From the NCBI GenBank assembly GCA_963580285.1, contig OY757026.1:64109396-64173395 (forward strand): 64,000 nt of DNA. The letters are read 5' to 3'. A program made the position numbers and the translations under genes. The notes under the pieces are model-generated. The model worked only from the letters and a program-made list of their open reading frames with translations, was not told where the DNA came from and ran no database searches. Positions 21,537-32,445 of this stretch are shown one piece after another (the stretch's first letter is position 1; every line of letters starts with the position of its first letter). The DNA is from Lucinisca nassula. Taxonomy: Eukaryota > Mollusca > Bivalvia > Lucinida > Lucinidae.

Positions 21537-21756
21537 AGTTAATCCCCTTGTACACTTCTACAGTTTAGCTATTTTTCCAGTAGTCGTGTTCATAGAAGTG
21601 CAATATCACCTTGACCTGATAAAGCTCACTTGTCCTGAGATAGCAGATCTTTATCAGGTCAATGCGTTACAATGCAATATATATATAGAGGGTAACTGAT
21701 AAACATATTTTATTGCCTCTGTACATAATGTATCAGTACCAACAACGGGGTTCTCG

Positions 21757-22064
21757 GCTCCCGCCCATCGGGGCTTGAAGAAATAGATGGGTTGCATGAT
21801 GGTTCCACGCAGAGCTGAAACCGACCGCACACGTGTACTGGTAAATCGCTCAGAGGCTCTAGGCCTACCGGGCAAAGCGGTGCGAATCGGGCCGTCTATG
21901 CTTATAAGCCCTATTGGTTTCATTGGGCGACAGGGCTTGAGATATTTCATCTCAATGTCGGGTAAAAGTCCCACAAAATTGGAAGCAACGTCTCCAAAAT
22001 GACCTATACAGTGTTTATTTATGGGGACGGTTAACCTCAAATCAAACAAACAAACAAACAAACA
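21757..22064 (+). repeat. S1 SINE-like element
   Basis: Full-length. CAACAACGGGGTT before the head and CAACAATGGGGTT after the tail differ by one base, a likely 13-bp target duplication. A short GTTGACGG block is changed to GTTTATTTATGG. Confidence 0.88.
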
Positions 22065-22239
22065 AAATCAACAATGGGGTTGTGCTACAAGTTCTACCAA
22101 CATTTACTCTTACTTGCAGCAAGGACAGCAGGTCTAGCCCAACTGTAAATCAATATCAGCTAGACGCCTTACCCCGGTATCCGTGACGGTGTCTTCTTCT
22201 CTTCAGGCTCTTCAGACAGGTGTAGATTTTACCCGAAAA

Positions 22240-22547
22240 TTTTGTTTGTTTGTTTGATTTGAGGTTTAACGTCCCTGTCAACACTGTAAAGGTCATTTTG
22301 GAGACGTTGCTTCCAATTTTGTGGGACTTTTACCTGACATTGAGATGAAATGACATCTCAAGCCCTGTCGCCCAATGAAACCAATAGAGTTTATAAGCAT
22401 GGACGGTCCGACACTCACACCGCTTTGTCTGCGCAGGCTTAGATCCTCTAAGCGGTTTACCAGTACTCGTGCGTGGGTCAGATTCAGCTCTGCGTGGAAA
22501 CATCATGCAGCCCATATATTTCTTCAAGCCCCGATGGGCGGGGGCCG
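22240..22547 (-). repeat. S1 SINE-like element with 12-bp target duplication
   Basis: Minus-strand full-length copy. TTTACCCGAAAA occurs at 22228-22239 and 22548-22559, abutting both ends. Confidence 0.92.
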
Positions 22548-22752
22548 TTTACCCGAAAAGGTAAATAGAAAAATAATGAAAACTACACCAAACGGATGGG
22601 TGGCCAGCCTACTGGACGCCCAGGTGACAAAAGATGCATGACACCTTCATCACACACAACCGTCCCCAAAAAACAGCAGCATGAAGTAAAGGAGTTTTTT
22701 TTTTTTTTTTTTTTTGTAAATTTATTTAACCGGGCTTTGTGACTTCAATTAA

Positions 22753-22975
22753 CCCATAAAATGCCAGTCACGACAATTGTCGTTTGCTTTGTCGTCTGCC
22801 AGTTACTTTAAAACTCATGTTACAAACAGTGTGGACCCAGGTCAGACTGCTCCAATCTGGGTTCGCACTGTTTGCCTGTAAGCAAACATATTTTTAAAAA
22901 AGTTTGCAAGAAGTTTCGGCAGACGACATAAGCAGACGACATTTTCAGATGTAGATTTTCTCGGCGTTTTAAGGG
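22753..22975 (+). mobile_element. M3-like MITE (TTAA type), diverged
   Basis: TTAA (22749) then CCCATAAAATGCCAGTCACG. The right end GGCGTTTTAAGGG is followed by TCAA. The centre holds GTGTGGACCCAGGTCAGACT with TCTGGGTTCGCAC. TTGTCGTCTGC-like arms flank the core. It is a related but distinct subfamily. Confidence 0.6.
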
Positions 22976-23396
22976 TCAAAGAAAATCGAGAATCTGTACT
23001 TTTTAGTCAATAACAAACATCCGTGACCTGAAATAGTTTTTCATAATTCTAAAACTAACAATTTTCAGATGTATTTTTTCTTATTTCTAGCCCAACCATA
23101 GAGTGTTGGTGCCCGTTATAATTGAGCCGCGCCAAGCGAATTTGGGTCTTCGAGCATTCCGTCAGGACAGCTTTTAACTGCGCATGCCCAGCCATTCAGA
23201 GGGGCCCGGGATATGGCTTTCTGTCTGACGGTTCCTCTTGATTCACTGCTTGTATGAGCGAGCAGCGAAGGTTCTGGCGAGACTGCGCGGATGCGCAGGC
23301 TCGCCTGAACCTTCGCTGCTCGCATAGGCGATAAGTACCAAAATCGCTTGACGGGGCCCATATAACTGCCTCATTTACGAGGGCTGTTTGATATGT
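22976..23396. other. Unassigned; palindrome at 23258-23331
   Basis: GCGAGCAGCGAAGGTTCTGG and CGCCTGAACCTTCGCTGCTC form a stem around GCGCGGATGCGC. I see no terminal repeats and no gene. Confidence 0.6.
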
Positions 23397-23685
23397 TGTG
23401 TTTGTTTGTTTGATTTTATGTTTAACGTCCCCGTCAACACTGTATAGGAGACGTTGCTTCCAGTTTTGTGGGACTTTTACCCGACATTGAGATGAAATGA
23501 CATCCCAAGCCCTGTCGCCCAATGAAACCAATAGGGTTATAAGCATGGACGGACCAACTCGCACCGCTTTGCCTGGGCAGGCTTAGATCCTATAAGCGGT
23601 TTACCAGTACTCGTGTGCGGTCGGTTTCAGCTCTGCGTGGAAGCATCATGCAGCCCATCTATTTCCTCAAGCCCCGATGAGGGGG
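23397..23685 (-). repeat. S1 SINE-like element
   Basis: Minus-strand copy from the TTTGTTTGTTTGATTTTATG tail to the CCCCGATGAGGGGG head. A small deletion removes the GTCATTTTG block. Confidence 0.85.
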
Positions 23686-23995
23686 TGGGTGTTGGGATAA
23701 GCTGCACACAAACACATCACAGTCTAAAGTTTCGCTTAATTTTTGTGAACTGTAGCTATGGTTAGATTTCTTCAGGGGCTGCAATATGATTTGAATCAGC
23801 CAGAGTAAACAAGCCATTGATGTAGGAGACATTGCTGTTTCACTGTTACCTCATATTTGTCACTTCTGACACCATGTTGAACGGCATTATTTCAGATATG
23901 TTTTCCTAATGTAATCATTGACAGAACTGTTGGGTCGATTGTCTCTCCTGAACGGGGACTTAGACTGTTTCGTTACGACTTTAAACTCTTGTGCT
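23686..23995. other. No gene recognised
   Basis: Unassigned sequence of mixed composition. Confidence 0.45.
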
Positions 23996-23999
23996 TTAA

Positions 24000-24232
24000 G
24001 GGGAATGGGAACACCTTCAGGGGAGGCAACTCCTGCAAAATTATTTTTGTCTCCCATGTCAATAGGGGGTCAACTCTTAAAGGAAAGAATTTGCTCCAGA
24101 GGAGCAAATTCTTTCCTTTATGAGTTGACACCCTTTTCAGTGGGACAGGGCTTACAATGAAACGTACAGGAAGTCTCACTTTGAAAAATGGCGGACAAAT
24201 CCGCCAGATGTTCCCATTCCACTTAAGCAAAC
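24000..24232 (+). mobile_element. M5 MITE, complete, TTAA on both sides
   Basis: TTAA (23996) then GGGGAATGGGAACACCTTC; the right end GATGTTCCCATTCCAC is followed by TTAA (24233). Terminal repeats are about 16 bp. The centre hairpin is AAAGGAAAGAATTTGCTCCA with TGGAGCAAATTC-type pairing. The TTAA target groups it with M3 and M4. Confidence 0.88.
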
Positions 24233-24269
24233 AGTCTAGGTCCTGCTCAGACACTGCGTTCCTGTCGCC

Positions 24270-24345
24270 CTCAGTAGACCAGTCGGATGCGCGCCTGACT
24301 GGTGATCAGGTTTGCGGGTTTAGTACCTGCCGAGTCCGCAGCATT
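24270..24345 (+). repeat. S6 tRNA-like SINE fragment
   Basis: GACCAGTCGGATGCGCGCCT and GCGGGTTTAGTACCTGCC match the first tRNA-like module at 3744-3815. Confidence 0.6.
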
Positions 24346-24404
24346 AACTAAGATCACTCTCTCTTCCGCTCATTCAAGAAGGACAGTTTTCTGTTCCTAA
24401 CTAA

Positions 24405-24505
24405 AGTTTGTTTGTTTGATTTGAGGTTTAACGTCCACGAGGTCCCGTCTCCGTATGACCTTCGTTGTTGGTGAGACGTAAAATTCAAACACATACATGT
24501 ACATA
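24405..24505. repeat. S1 tail joined to S2 tail
   Basis: TTTGTTTGATTTGAGGTTTA plus ACGTCC (end of S1, minus strand) runs directly into CGAGGTCCCGTCTCCGTATG and GTTGGTGAGACG (end of S2, plus strand). It is a chimera of two SINE 3' ends. Confidence 0.6.
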
Positions 24506-24890
24506 CTTTCAAATCCAAAGAAAAACATACAACAATCAATGTTTCTTTTTGCTTGGATATAAAAATGCAAAGATTTAACAATGAAAGTGCATGCTAAACC
24601 GGTTGTGCAAGCATGTCAACCCTCAAACTGGCAATCACAACATTTGCAGACGCTATTTTCAAATAACATTTGCGTGTGTGTGATTTTTTTTTTTCAGAGA
24701 AATTAAGGCTTAACATTAATACACGTGAATCGTCTGCTGATTCACATGAAATGTCAAGCCATCTTGTCTTTGAAAAAATATAATGGAAGAAAAATAATAT
24801 TAAATCGTTATCGTACGAAAACACTGTCTTTGGGCTTGTGATATAAGGAAAAATACGTTTGCACACATCGGTCTGTTATATATTAATATG
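24506..24890. other. No gene recognised
   Basis: AT-rich. A 90-codon minus-strand frame has no recognisable domain. Confidence 0.4.
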
Positions 24891-25245
24891 AAGTGTGGGT
24901 CGGGGCGTGTCAGAGAAGATGATGGAAGTTTGTTGGGGCGGTTGGGTGTGGCAAGGGCGACGTGTATCTTGCATCACTGGTGCGTCCAACTGATGTTGAC
25001 TTACAGTTGGACAAGGCCTGCTGTCCTTGCAGCAGGTAATGGTAGAGGGGGTCTGTTGTTATTTCTTCTGTTTCTATACACTTCCATTCATTTTCTTCTT
25101 TCTTCTCTGAACTGCTATCTCTTCTGTCTCTTTCTCTGGGAGACGGCACAAAATGACCCACAAGGGTTGACGTGTCGTCAAACCCAAAACAATCAACCAT
25201 GTGTAAGGATCTGAGCCGTCTCTTCAGGGTCTACACTTCTTGTAT
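24891..25245 (+). repeat. S7 SINE-like repeat, copy 1
   Basis: Body with CAAGGCCTGCTGTCCTTGCA, a pyrimidine-rich spacer, then GGCACAAAATGACCCACAAG, GGTTGACGTGTCGT, AAACCCAAAACAATCAACCA and GGATCTGAGCCGTCTCTTCA. The CGT-AAACCC end resembles the GACGTTAAAC end of S1 and S4. Confidence 0.55.
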
Positions 25246-25274
25246 GTATATCTATGCAGTATGAACTGTTCGAT

Positions 25275-25573
25275 CGCCCCCGCCCATCGGGGCTTGAAGA
25301 AATCGACTGGGCTGCATGATGCTTCCACGCAGAGCTGTGACCGGTCGCACATGAGTACTGGTAAACCGCTTAGAGGTCTAAGCCTGCCCAGGCAAAGTGA
25401 TGCGAGTCGGACCGTCCTTACATATTAACTCTTTTGGTTTGTTTGGGCGGCAGGGATTGAGACGTCATTTTCATCTCAATGTCGGGTAAAAGTCCCACAA
25501 AATTGGAAGCAACGTCTCCAAAATGACCTATATTGTGTTGACGGGGACGTTAAACCTCAAACAAACAAACAAA
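25275..25573 (+). repeat. S1 SINE-like element
   Basis: Full-length copy between two S7 3' blocks, with an AAAC tail. Confidence 0.87.
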
Positions 25574-25737
25574 TACTTCCATCAATTTTCCTTTTTCTCC
25601 TCTGATATGCTATCTCCTTTCTCCCTTTCTCTGGGGGACGACACAAAATGACCCACAAGGGTTGATGTGTCGTTAAACCCAAAACAATCAACCATGTGTA
25701 AGGATCTGAGCCGTCTCTTCAGGATCTACACTGCTTA
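25574..25737 (+). repeat. S7 SINE-like repeat, copy 2 (3' part)
   Basis: ACTTCCATCAATTTTC to GGATCTACACTGCTTATA repeats 25080-25245, including GACGACACAAAATGACCCAC. Confidence 0.65.
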
Positions 25738-25743
25738 TATAAA

Positions 25744-26296
25744 TACAGTGAAATTACACTATTAAGACCACCTTATATTTACCGGCCCAGATAGCTCAGT
25801 TGGTAGAGTTCCGCTCCGGGGAACGGGAGGTCTCGGGTTCGATCCCGGGCCGCGACATACCAAAGCCGTTTAAAATGGTACTAGCTGCTCCTCGTTTGGC
25901 ACTCAGAATTACGGGGTAGAGCTAGGACTGGTCGATCCAGTGTCAGGATAATGTGACTGGGTGTGGTATCATGTAATGTGTCTGGGACATGATACTTCAG
26001 TGAGGCAGCACTATAAACGTGAGCATTGAACTCCCTGTCGCAACCAGACACCGTCGTGATATGACTGAAAAATTGTTGAAAGCGACGTTAAACCCGAATT
26101 CACACACACACCACCTTATATTAGGACTAATTCTGCTATAAAAAGCTTATTTTGAAGGGTACACTTAATTTGTCTTTGTATTTTCTGCCTACAATGTCCT
26201 CTGATCAGGGACCACCTTTGGGACTGTTCAAAAGTGGTCTTTAAGACCACTTTTGAACAGTCCCAAAGGTAGTCTTAATATAGAAATTGTACTGTA
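25744..26296 (+). mobile_element. M2 MITE interrupted by S4 SINE
   Basis: Left end TACAGTGAAATTACACTATT, right end GTAGTCTTAATATAGAAA plus TTGTACTGTA. The central hairpin AAAAGTGGTCTTTAAGACCA is intact. Removing 25780-26109 and one 13-bp duplicate gives a normal M2 of about 210 bp. Confidence 0.9.
25780..26109 (+). repeat. S4 tRNA-derived SINE with 13-bp target duplication
   Basis: tRNA-like head: CCCAGATAGCTCAGTTGGTA (A box) and CTCGGGTTCGATCCCGGG (B box). The body has GTGTCAGGATAATGTGACTG and GAACTCCCTGTCGC. The 3' end is GAAAGCGACGTTAAACCCG with a CACACA tail. ACCACCTTATATT is duplicated at 25767-25779 and 26110-26122. The head is close to a real tRNA, so this copy looks relatively young. 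Tail similarity to S1 suggests both use the same type of LINE machinery. Confidence 0.9.
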
Positions 26297-26759
26297 TCTA
26301 CACATGTACCTATCTACAGTATTAACTGTTCGTACTCATTCACCCTGATGCTAAATAACTTCCAGTTTTAATGACTTAACGCATATTTGTTATGTAACTG
26401 CATATAAAATTTGGCGCCAAAAGTTCACTTGCTGAAAATTATTAAAGGCATTGTTGATAATACTTCATATCCATATCGAACATCAAAACTTTTCACGACA
26501 AATTTACACTTTTAAACATCCTTAATTGTTGTTTTCAAGTTCATTAAAATTAAAATTTATTGCACCCTCTTAAAGTTTATGACCCACAGCCGTATTAAAG
26601 CAATTCAATTTTCACACAAACAAAATGTCCGAGATTCAGCAAAGAAACTTTAAAATCCTAAGTTAAGAGACTGCACTGGAAGAGAATGAACTTCTTTAAC
26701 TTTGTTGACAATATTCATAGACATTTACATTTCTTTCTAGCTGATACATTCCCACTTAC
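26297..26759. other. No gene recognised
   Basis: AT-rich sequence without a long frame. Confidence 0.5.
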
Positions 26760-26890
26760 TCTGTTCAGGTCGTACATTTGCTCTCTAATTCAGGGTAGGT
26801 TGTACATTTGGTCTCTAACCCAATGCAATTGAAGCTGTTCAGGCCATACATTTACTCACTTACTCAGAGTAATTGAAGCTGTTCAGGTCA

Positions 26891-26925
26891 TACAGTAAAT
26901 TTCCGCTAATAAGTTCACATAAAAT
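26891..26925 (+). mobile_element. M2 left-end fragment
   Basis: TACAGTAAATTTCCGCTAAT followed by AAGTTCACATAAAAT; only the first 35 bp survive, inside the decayed minisatellite edge. Confidence 0.5.
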
Positions 26926-27608
26926 GTAATCGAAGCTGTTCAGGTCAGCGTTCAGAAAATGTTAAGCTAGCACTTATTTTAATCTAACATGATCGTAAAG
27001 TTGCTTCGCGACTGAATGTCACCGAACTAGCTGCTTCCTAAACTCAACGAAAAAGGCTGTGTCTAACTTAGCGTAGTTAAGTTGTTCAGTTTCTCAGTGA
27101 CCGATGTTGTACAGTTCGAAAGGTTGTCCCATTACTTTGTGTAACCGAAGATATTCAACCCTAACTTTGAGAAACTGAAGATGTTCAGTTCTCAAAGTTA
27201 CAAACAAAAATGTTCGGCTCATGAAGTTGCATTTATTTTTATTTACTTACTTAGACGATTTTCAGCTTGTTTTCTAACTTTGGTTAACCGAAGATGTCCT
27301 GCTCGTAAAATTGATTGTGACTTAGTATAACCAAAAGGGTGAGTAATGTTGTTAGAACTTGTGGCTTATCCATTTGCTTGTAACTTAAATATATGTTTAA
27401 ACCTACCAAAGCTGTTCAGTTAGTAAAGATGCCTCACAGCTCAGCGACCGAAGATGTCCAGTTCATAATTGCTCCTATACTTAGTATATATAAACCCGTA
27501 AAGTTGGTCTCTTAAACAGTGTAACCGAAGATGTTCAGCTCGTCGAAGTTGTTAAGCTTGAAGAAGTTGCTCCCCGAATAAGTTCTGGCCGTAAAGTTGG
27601 TCTCTTAC

Positions 27609-27827
27609 TTAATTTATCCGAAATTCCGCTATTAAAACCACTTATAATTAAGGCAAATTTTGCTTTTAAAATCATACTGAGAAGGTTTCAGGTGAATTTT
27701 TGTGTTTTCTGCACCCAGTCTGCTCTAGAGGGAGACCACCTTTGTGACTGTTCAGAAGTGGTCTTAAAGACCACTTCTGACTTCTGAACAGTCGTAAAGA
27801 TGGTCTTAATATCGGAATTTTACTGTA
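27609..27827 (+). mobile_element. M2 MITE
   Basis: CCGAAATTCCGCTATTAAAA at the left, ATATCGGAATTTTACTGTA at the right, and a central hairpin around AGTGGTCTTAAAGACCACTT. A small duplication (CTTCTGA) lengthens the right arm. It separates the decayed from the uniform part of the minisatellite. Confidence 0.85.
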
Positions 27828-29293
27828 TGTTCATCTCGCAAAGTTGCTTCTTAACTGATCGACCGAATATTCAACTCGTAAAGTTGTTACCTTACTAAGT
27901 GTAATGTCAGTGTAACCAATGTTCAACTCGTAAAGTTGCTACCTTACTTTGTGTAATCTTAGAGTAACCAATGTTCAACTCGTATTGCTACCTTACTTAG
28001 TGTAATCTTAGTGTAACCTATGTTCAGCTCGTAAAGTTGCTACCTCACTTAGTGTAATCTTAGTGTAACCAATGTTCAACTCGTAAAGTTGCTACCTCAC
28101 TTTGTGTAATTTTAGTGTAACCAATGTTCAACTCGCAAAGTTGCTACCCTACTTCGTGTAATCTTATTGTAACCAATATTCAATTTCGTGAAGTTGTTAC
28201 CTTACTTAGTGTAGCCTTAGTGTAACCAATGTTCAACTCGTAAAGTTGCTACCTTACTTAGTGTAAATGTAGTGAGACCAATGTTCAACTCATAAAGTTC
28301 CAACCTTACTTGTGTAATCTGAGTGTAACCAATATTCAACTCATGAAGACGTTACCTTACATAGTGTTAACTTAGTGTAACCAATGCTCAACTCGTAAAG
28401 TTGCTACCTTACTTAGTGTAATCTTAGTGTAACCAATGTTCAAGTCGTAAAATTTTTACCTTACTTAGTGTAATCTTCGTGTAACCAGTGCTCAACTCGT
28501 AAAGTTGCTACCTAACTTAGTGTAATCTTAGTGTAACCAATGCTAAACTCGTAAAGTTACTACCTTACTTAGTGTTATCTTAGTGTAACCTATGTTCAAC
28601 TCGTAAAGTTGCTACCTTACTTAGTGTAATCTTTGTGTAACCAATGTTCAACTCGTAAAGTCACTACCTTACTTAGTGTAATCTTAGTGTAACCAATGTT
28701 AAACTCATAAAGTTGTTACCTTACTTAGTGTAATCTTAGTGTCACTAATGTTCAACTCGTCAAGTTGCTACCTTACTTGGTGTAAACTTAGTGTAACCAA
28801 TGTTCAGCTCGTAAAGTTGCTGACTTAGTGTAATCTTAGTGTAACATACGTTCAACTCGTAAAGTTGCTACCTTACAAAGTGCAATCCTGGTGTAACCAA
28901 TGTTCAACTCGTTAAGTTGTTACCTTATTTAGTGTAATCTTAGTGTAACCAATGTTCAACTCGTAAAGTTACTACCTTACTTAGTGTGATCTTAGTGTAG
29001 CCAATGTTCAACTCGTAAATTTACTACCTTGCCTAGTGTAATCTTAGTGTAACTAATGTTCAACTCGTAAAGTCGCTACCTTGCTTTGTGTAATCTTAGT
29101 GTAACCAATGTTCTGCTCGAGAAGTTGTCCCCTAACTTAGTGTAACTGCTACCTTACTTAGTGTAAACTTATTGTAACCAATGTTCAACTCGTAAAGTTG
29201 CTAACTTAGTGTAATCTTAGTGTAACCAATGTTCAACTCGTAAAGTTACTACCTTACTTAGTGTAATCTTAGTGTAGCCAATGTTCAACTCGT

Positions 29294-29537
29294 GACGGGC
29301 CTCCGTGGCCTAGTGGATAAGAGCGCTGACTCTTAGTCATTAGGTCTCTCACCGCCGTAGGTTCGAGCCTCGCTCGGGCCACGTGTGAGACGCCAAGATC
29401 TGCAACGGAAGGTCAGGTGGTTTTTCTCCGGGTACTCCGGTTTTCGCCCACCTCTGATTAACGATCAGCTCGATATGAGTGAAATAATCTTGAAAGGGCC
29501 GTAAAACCCAAACCAAAAAAAAAAAAAAAAAAAAAAA
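29294..29537 (+). repeat. S3 tRNA-derived SINE with 13-bp target duplication
   Basis: Head CGGGCCTCCGTGGCCTAGTG and GTAGGTTCGAGCCTCGCTC (B box), body GGTCAGGTGGTTTTTCTCCG, end GAAAGGGCCGTAAAACCC and a poly-A tail of about 20. ATGTTCAACTCGT lies on both sides (29281-29293, 29538-29550). The host is a 52-bp repeat, but the next unit boundary would fall later, so duplication on insertion is the simplest reading. Confidence 0.9.
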
Positions 29538-29907
29538 ATGTTCAACTCGTAAAGTTGCTACCTTACTTTGTGTAAACTTAGTGTAACCAATGTTCAAATC
29601 ATAAAGATGCTACCTTACTTTGTGTAATCTTAGTGTAACCAATGTTCAGCTCGTGAAGCTGTCCCCTAGTTTAGTGTAACTGACAATGTTCAGCTCGCGA
29701 AGTTTTCCGGCCCTAACTTAGTGTAACTGAAGATGTTCAGCTCGTGAAACTGTCCCCTAATTTAGTGTAACTGAAGATGTTCAGCTCGTGAAGCTGTCCC
29801 CTGGCTTCGTGCAACAGAAAATGTTCAGCTCCCGAAGTTGTCCCCTAACTTAGTGTTGCCAAAGCTGTTTAGCTCGTTAAGTGGCTCCCTTAAATACTAT
29901 TACTTAA

Positions 29908-30105
29908 AACCCTTACCATGCGGAACCCGGAAATATCCTTTTTGAAAACAGTATAGATGCAGATCAGCTGGCTTCAGAAGCCAGCTGATCAGGATCTATA
30001 CTGTTTTCCATCCTGTTACTCATGGTTAATATTGATATCATGCAACAATATTGGCTGAAAATCGGGGAGGAGTGTAATGCATTGAAATATTCAGAATGGT
30101 AAGGG
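29908..30105 (+). mobile_element. M4 MITE (TTAA type)
   Basis: Left end near CCCTTACCATGCGGAA, right end TTCAGAATGGTAAGGG then TTAA (30106). TTAA is also at 29904, two bases from the CCC. The core palindrome is GCAGATCAGCTGGCTTCAGA with AGCCAGCTGATCAGGATC. Confidence 0.8.
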
Positions 30106-30109
30106 TTAA

Positions 30110-30780
30110 CTTGATGTGACGTAGATGCTGGCCTAGCGCAAAACTAGAGAAGTCTAAACGAGTACACAGCAGCTTAACCATTGGCTTTAGATACTTTTCA
30201 TTGACCTTTTGCTGGTTTTAACGAGTTATTTTTACAATTTAAGTGGAACATTTTAAGCTTTGCAGTTTTGTGACAAATTTGAATAGTGTAAATATTTTCT
30301 GATTTTTCCGACTTAACTTTTCCGAATATTTACATTAACTGTATTAAGTTGTTAAATGTCAACATAGTTTCACTATGTACAAACCTCTTACATACTGATA
30401 GCCTACTTAAAATGTCAAAATCTCTACAATAGTTGAGATGACATATACCGATAGCACCAATTCACTTTCTTGGTTTCGATAAATCACCGATAAACCACCT
30501 TAATGCAAGGATAAATGTATAGATAAAACTTCGCTTTGATTTTCGTCTATAATTATAATGTATTGACAATGTATCCGCGCTGCAGTTAAGATATTTTACT
30601 CCTTTTTTCTGCTTCAAACCGAATTTGTTACATTCGTCAAACTAAAAAAGCGATACAAAGCTTAGATATATGTATCTTAATTACGCAGAAAGTTTTATTA
30701 AGTTTTGCATGGACAAAATATATTAATTAAAATGCAGTTAACATTTCAAATAACAGGAACGTCGTTTGATTGAAATAAAA
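30110..30780. other. No gene recognised
   Basis: AT-rich, no long frame, no recognised repeat. Confidence 0.55.
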
Positions 30781-30782
30781 CA

Positions 30783-30956
30783 TCACGAAAACACGCCTAT
30801 ATATAATTTTTAAATGGTAAACCTTGGGTTTACAGGGGTATATACATGCCTACTTGTTTCTTCTTATTTCTGCTAAAAACATAGATTGTGGATACTCGTT
30901 AGAACCGCCTCGCCGAGGCGGTTCTAACTAGTTCCCACAGTCTATGTTTTGAACAG
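30783..30956 (+). mobile_element. M11 left part with P1 palindrome
   Basis: Starts CACGAAAACACGCCTATATA, shares GGTTTACAGGGGTATA and TCTTCTTATTTCTGCT with 44206-44330, and contains P1 at 30881-30952 (GTTAGAACCGCCTCGCCGAG). An S2 copy follows at once; the right end is not seen. Confidence 0.65.
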
Positions 30957-31042
30957 AGTGAGTGAGTATTTGAGTTTTACGTCTCACCAACAGCTAAGGT
31001 CATACGGAGACGAGAACTCGGTTTAAAGACTCATCCGAAAGT
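30957..31042 (-). repeat. S2 SINE, 3' part (minus strand)
   Basis: GAGTGAGTATTTGAGTTTTA, CACCAACAGCTAAGGTCATA, then AAAGACTCATCCGAAAGTCT. The tRNA-like head is absent. Confidence 0.7.
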
Positions 31043-31682
31043 CTGAATATGTTTAGAGCAGAAATATGAAAAAATAGATATCAGAATTTTCTAACTGAAA
31101 TTTTTCATTTTTTGGTGGTAAAATTTTCAACATTTTTGAATATGCGTTTTTCGTAATGACTTATAATATAGCTGCTGTTCAATATAATACTTTCACCCAC
31201 TTTAGACGAGACCCCAAAACAGAGCATTGATAAACAATGCAGTCCCAAGTGGCGCATGATCAGGAACTGCACTGAATGCAAAGCGATCAACCATTTTCGA
31301 AATTTTTTATTAGCAACTCTACCTGGAACCCTGATTTTATAGACAGACTGATAAATTTATATATTTTATACTCAGTGAAATCAATGCATATCTGAGACAA
31401 ATAAAAATGATATAAATATATGATATTTTCACATTGTGAAAAATAACATGACCATGTTATTTTCACAATAGTAGCCGGGACTCCAGTTTCACGTATAAAA
31501 TGAAAAGAAAATTTACTTTTTTTTTCGAGCAATACCAAAAAATTTTCATCTTATGAGTTGAAAACGTCGGAATCAAAAACAACAGTTGCTCTTGCTTCGC
31601 ACTTGTAAAAATTCTAATGTTTTCAGCACACTCGATGAAATGTTTTCGGTATCCACCTAAAAAGTAAATATCCTCTATATAA
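31043..31682. other. No gene recognised
   Basis: AT-rich. An imperfect palindrome near 31205-31280 (TGCAGTCCCAAG and GGAACTGCA) is of the M3 core type. The minus-strand frames have no recognisable domain. Confidence 0.45.
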
Positions 31683-31686
31683 TTAA

Positions 31687-31895
31687 CCCATTAAGTACCA
31701 GAAACCCCAAAAGGGTACCTTGGCAAACAGTACAGGCCCAGATCAGACGCCGCAGAATGCGGAGTCTGATCAAGGCCTACACTGTTTGCGAAAAGTTAAG
31801 ACATTTTCCAAATGAAAACACAACCAGACACCCCTAAATTTTGAAATGGAATTGTACTACATATAAAGTGGAAGATTCCATTGGTACAAAAGGGG
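31687..31895 (+). mobile_element. M3 MITE
   Basis: TTAA (31683) then CCCATTAAGTACCAGAAACC. The core is GGCCCAGATCAGACGCCGCA with GAGTCTGATCAAGGCC, and the right end is CATTGGTACAAAAGGGG. The right TTAA is lost (TAAC). Confidence 0.8.
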
Positions 31896-31904
31896 TAACA
31901 CTTT

Positions 31905-32085
31905 TCATGCTGAATCCGGATATGTTCAACCTTTGTAAACATTGTAGAGATCGTCTGAAGAAGCCATCTGATCAGTAGCTACACAGTTTGACAGTTTGTG
32001 AATTTGTTGGTATGACATAAAAGTAATCTGATTGGTTGAAAGTCAGAAATGGTTGTGACTTAATTTATTCTGCAGGACAAGTGAA
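31905..32085 (+). mobile_element. M4 MITE, degraded
   Basis: CATGCTGAATCCGGATATG, GAAGAAGCCATCTGATCAGT, GTAATCTGATTGGTTGAAAG and TTCTGCAGGACAAGTG follow the M4 order, with a partly deleted left arm. Confidence 0.65.
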
Positions 32086-32445
32086 CAGCCAGCAAAGAAT
32101 GCCGAGCCAACGTCGGGTCGACAGCGATACGACGTTGTAACGTCGTTTGGCTGCCGGTCTGACGCTGGCCTGCTGTTTTATGTTAAGTAGTGAAAAAAAA
32201 TCTGGTTTAAAATTATAGCACTTTCTCTGGTGTTAGGTTTTATACCAGTTTGTGTTTCACAGTGAGCTGTTCGTATTATACATCCTGAATTGAGTCAGGA
32301 CTCAACAAAACTTACGAAAACCTGTGCGACCAACAAAGGCTCTGATCAGCCTCTACATCCCATCAAATCTTATCAGTTTTTTCTTGGAAATCCAGAGCCT
32401 GTATAAGGTAGGAACACAATACAAAAAAAAAAAAATAATAATAAA
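32086..32445. other. No gene; short palindrome at 32110-32160
   Basis: CCAACGTCGGGTCGACAGCG and ACGACGTTGTAACGTCGTTTGG form an imperfect stem. Otherwise unassigned. Confidence 0.4.

Larger units (their letters stand above)
26760..29890 (+). repeat. 52-bp minisatellite array with decayed edges
   Basis: The central unit contains CTTAGTGTAATCTTAGTGTA, ACCAATGTTCAACTCG and TAAAGTTGCTACCTTA, period 52 bp, over about 27,880-29,640. Left of 27,600 and right of 29,640 the units are longer and diverged, with the variant GAAGATGTTCAGCTCG. An M2 (27,609-27,827) and an S3 (29,294-29,537) interrupt it. No sustained frame. Confidence 0.9.

Noticed and set aside
21654..22061. 135-codon minus-strand frame, and similar frames over other S1 copies
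   Set aside because: These are shadows of the S1 SINE; the same peptide pieces appear wherever S1 occurs, in any frame context.
25783..25855. A genuine tRNA gene
   Set aside because: It is the best tRNA-like fold in the window, but it is joined to a SINE body and flanked by a 13-bp target duplication, so it is the head of S4.
27830..29640. Regular 52-bp spacing suggesting a CRISPR-type repeat-spacer array
   Set aside because: The whole 52-bp unit is conserved with no unique spacers, so it is a minisatellite.
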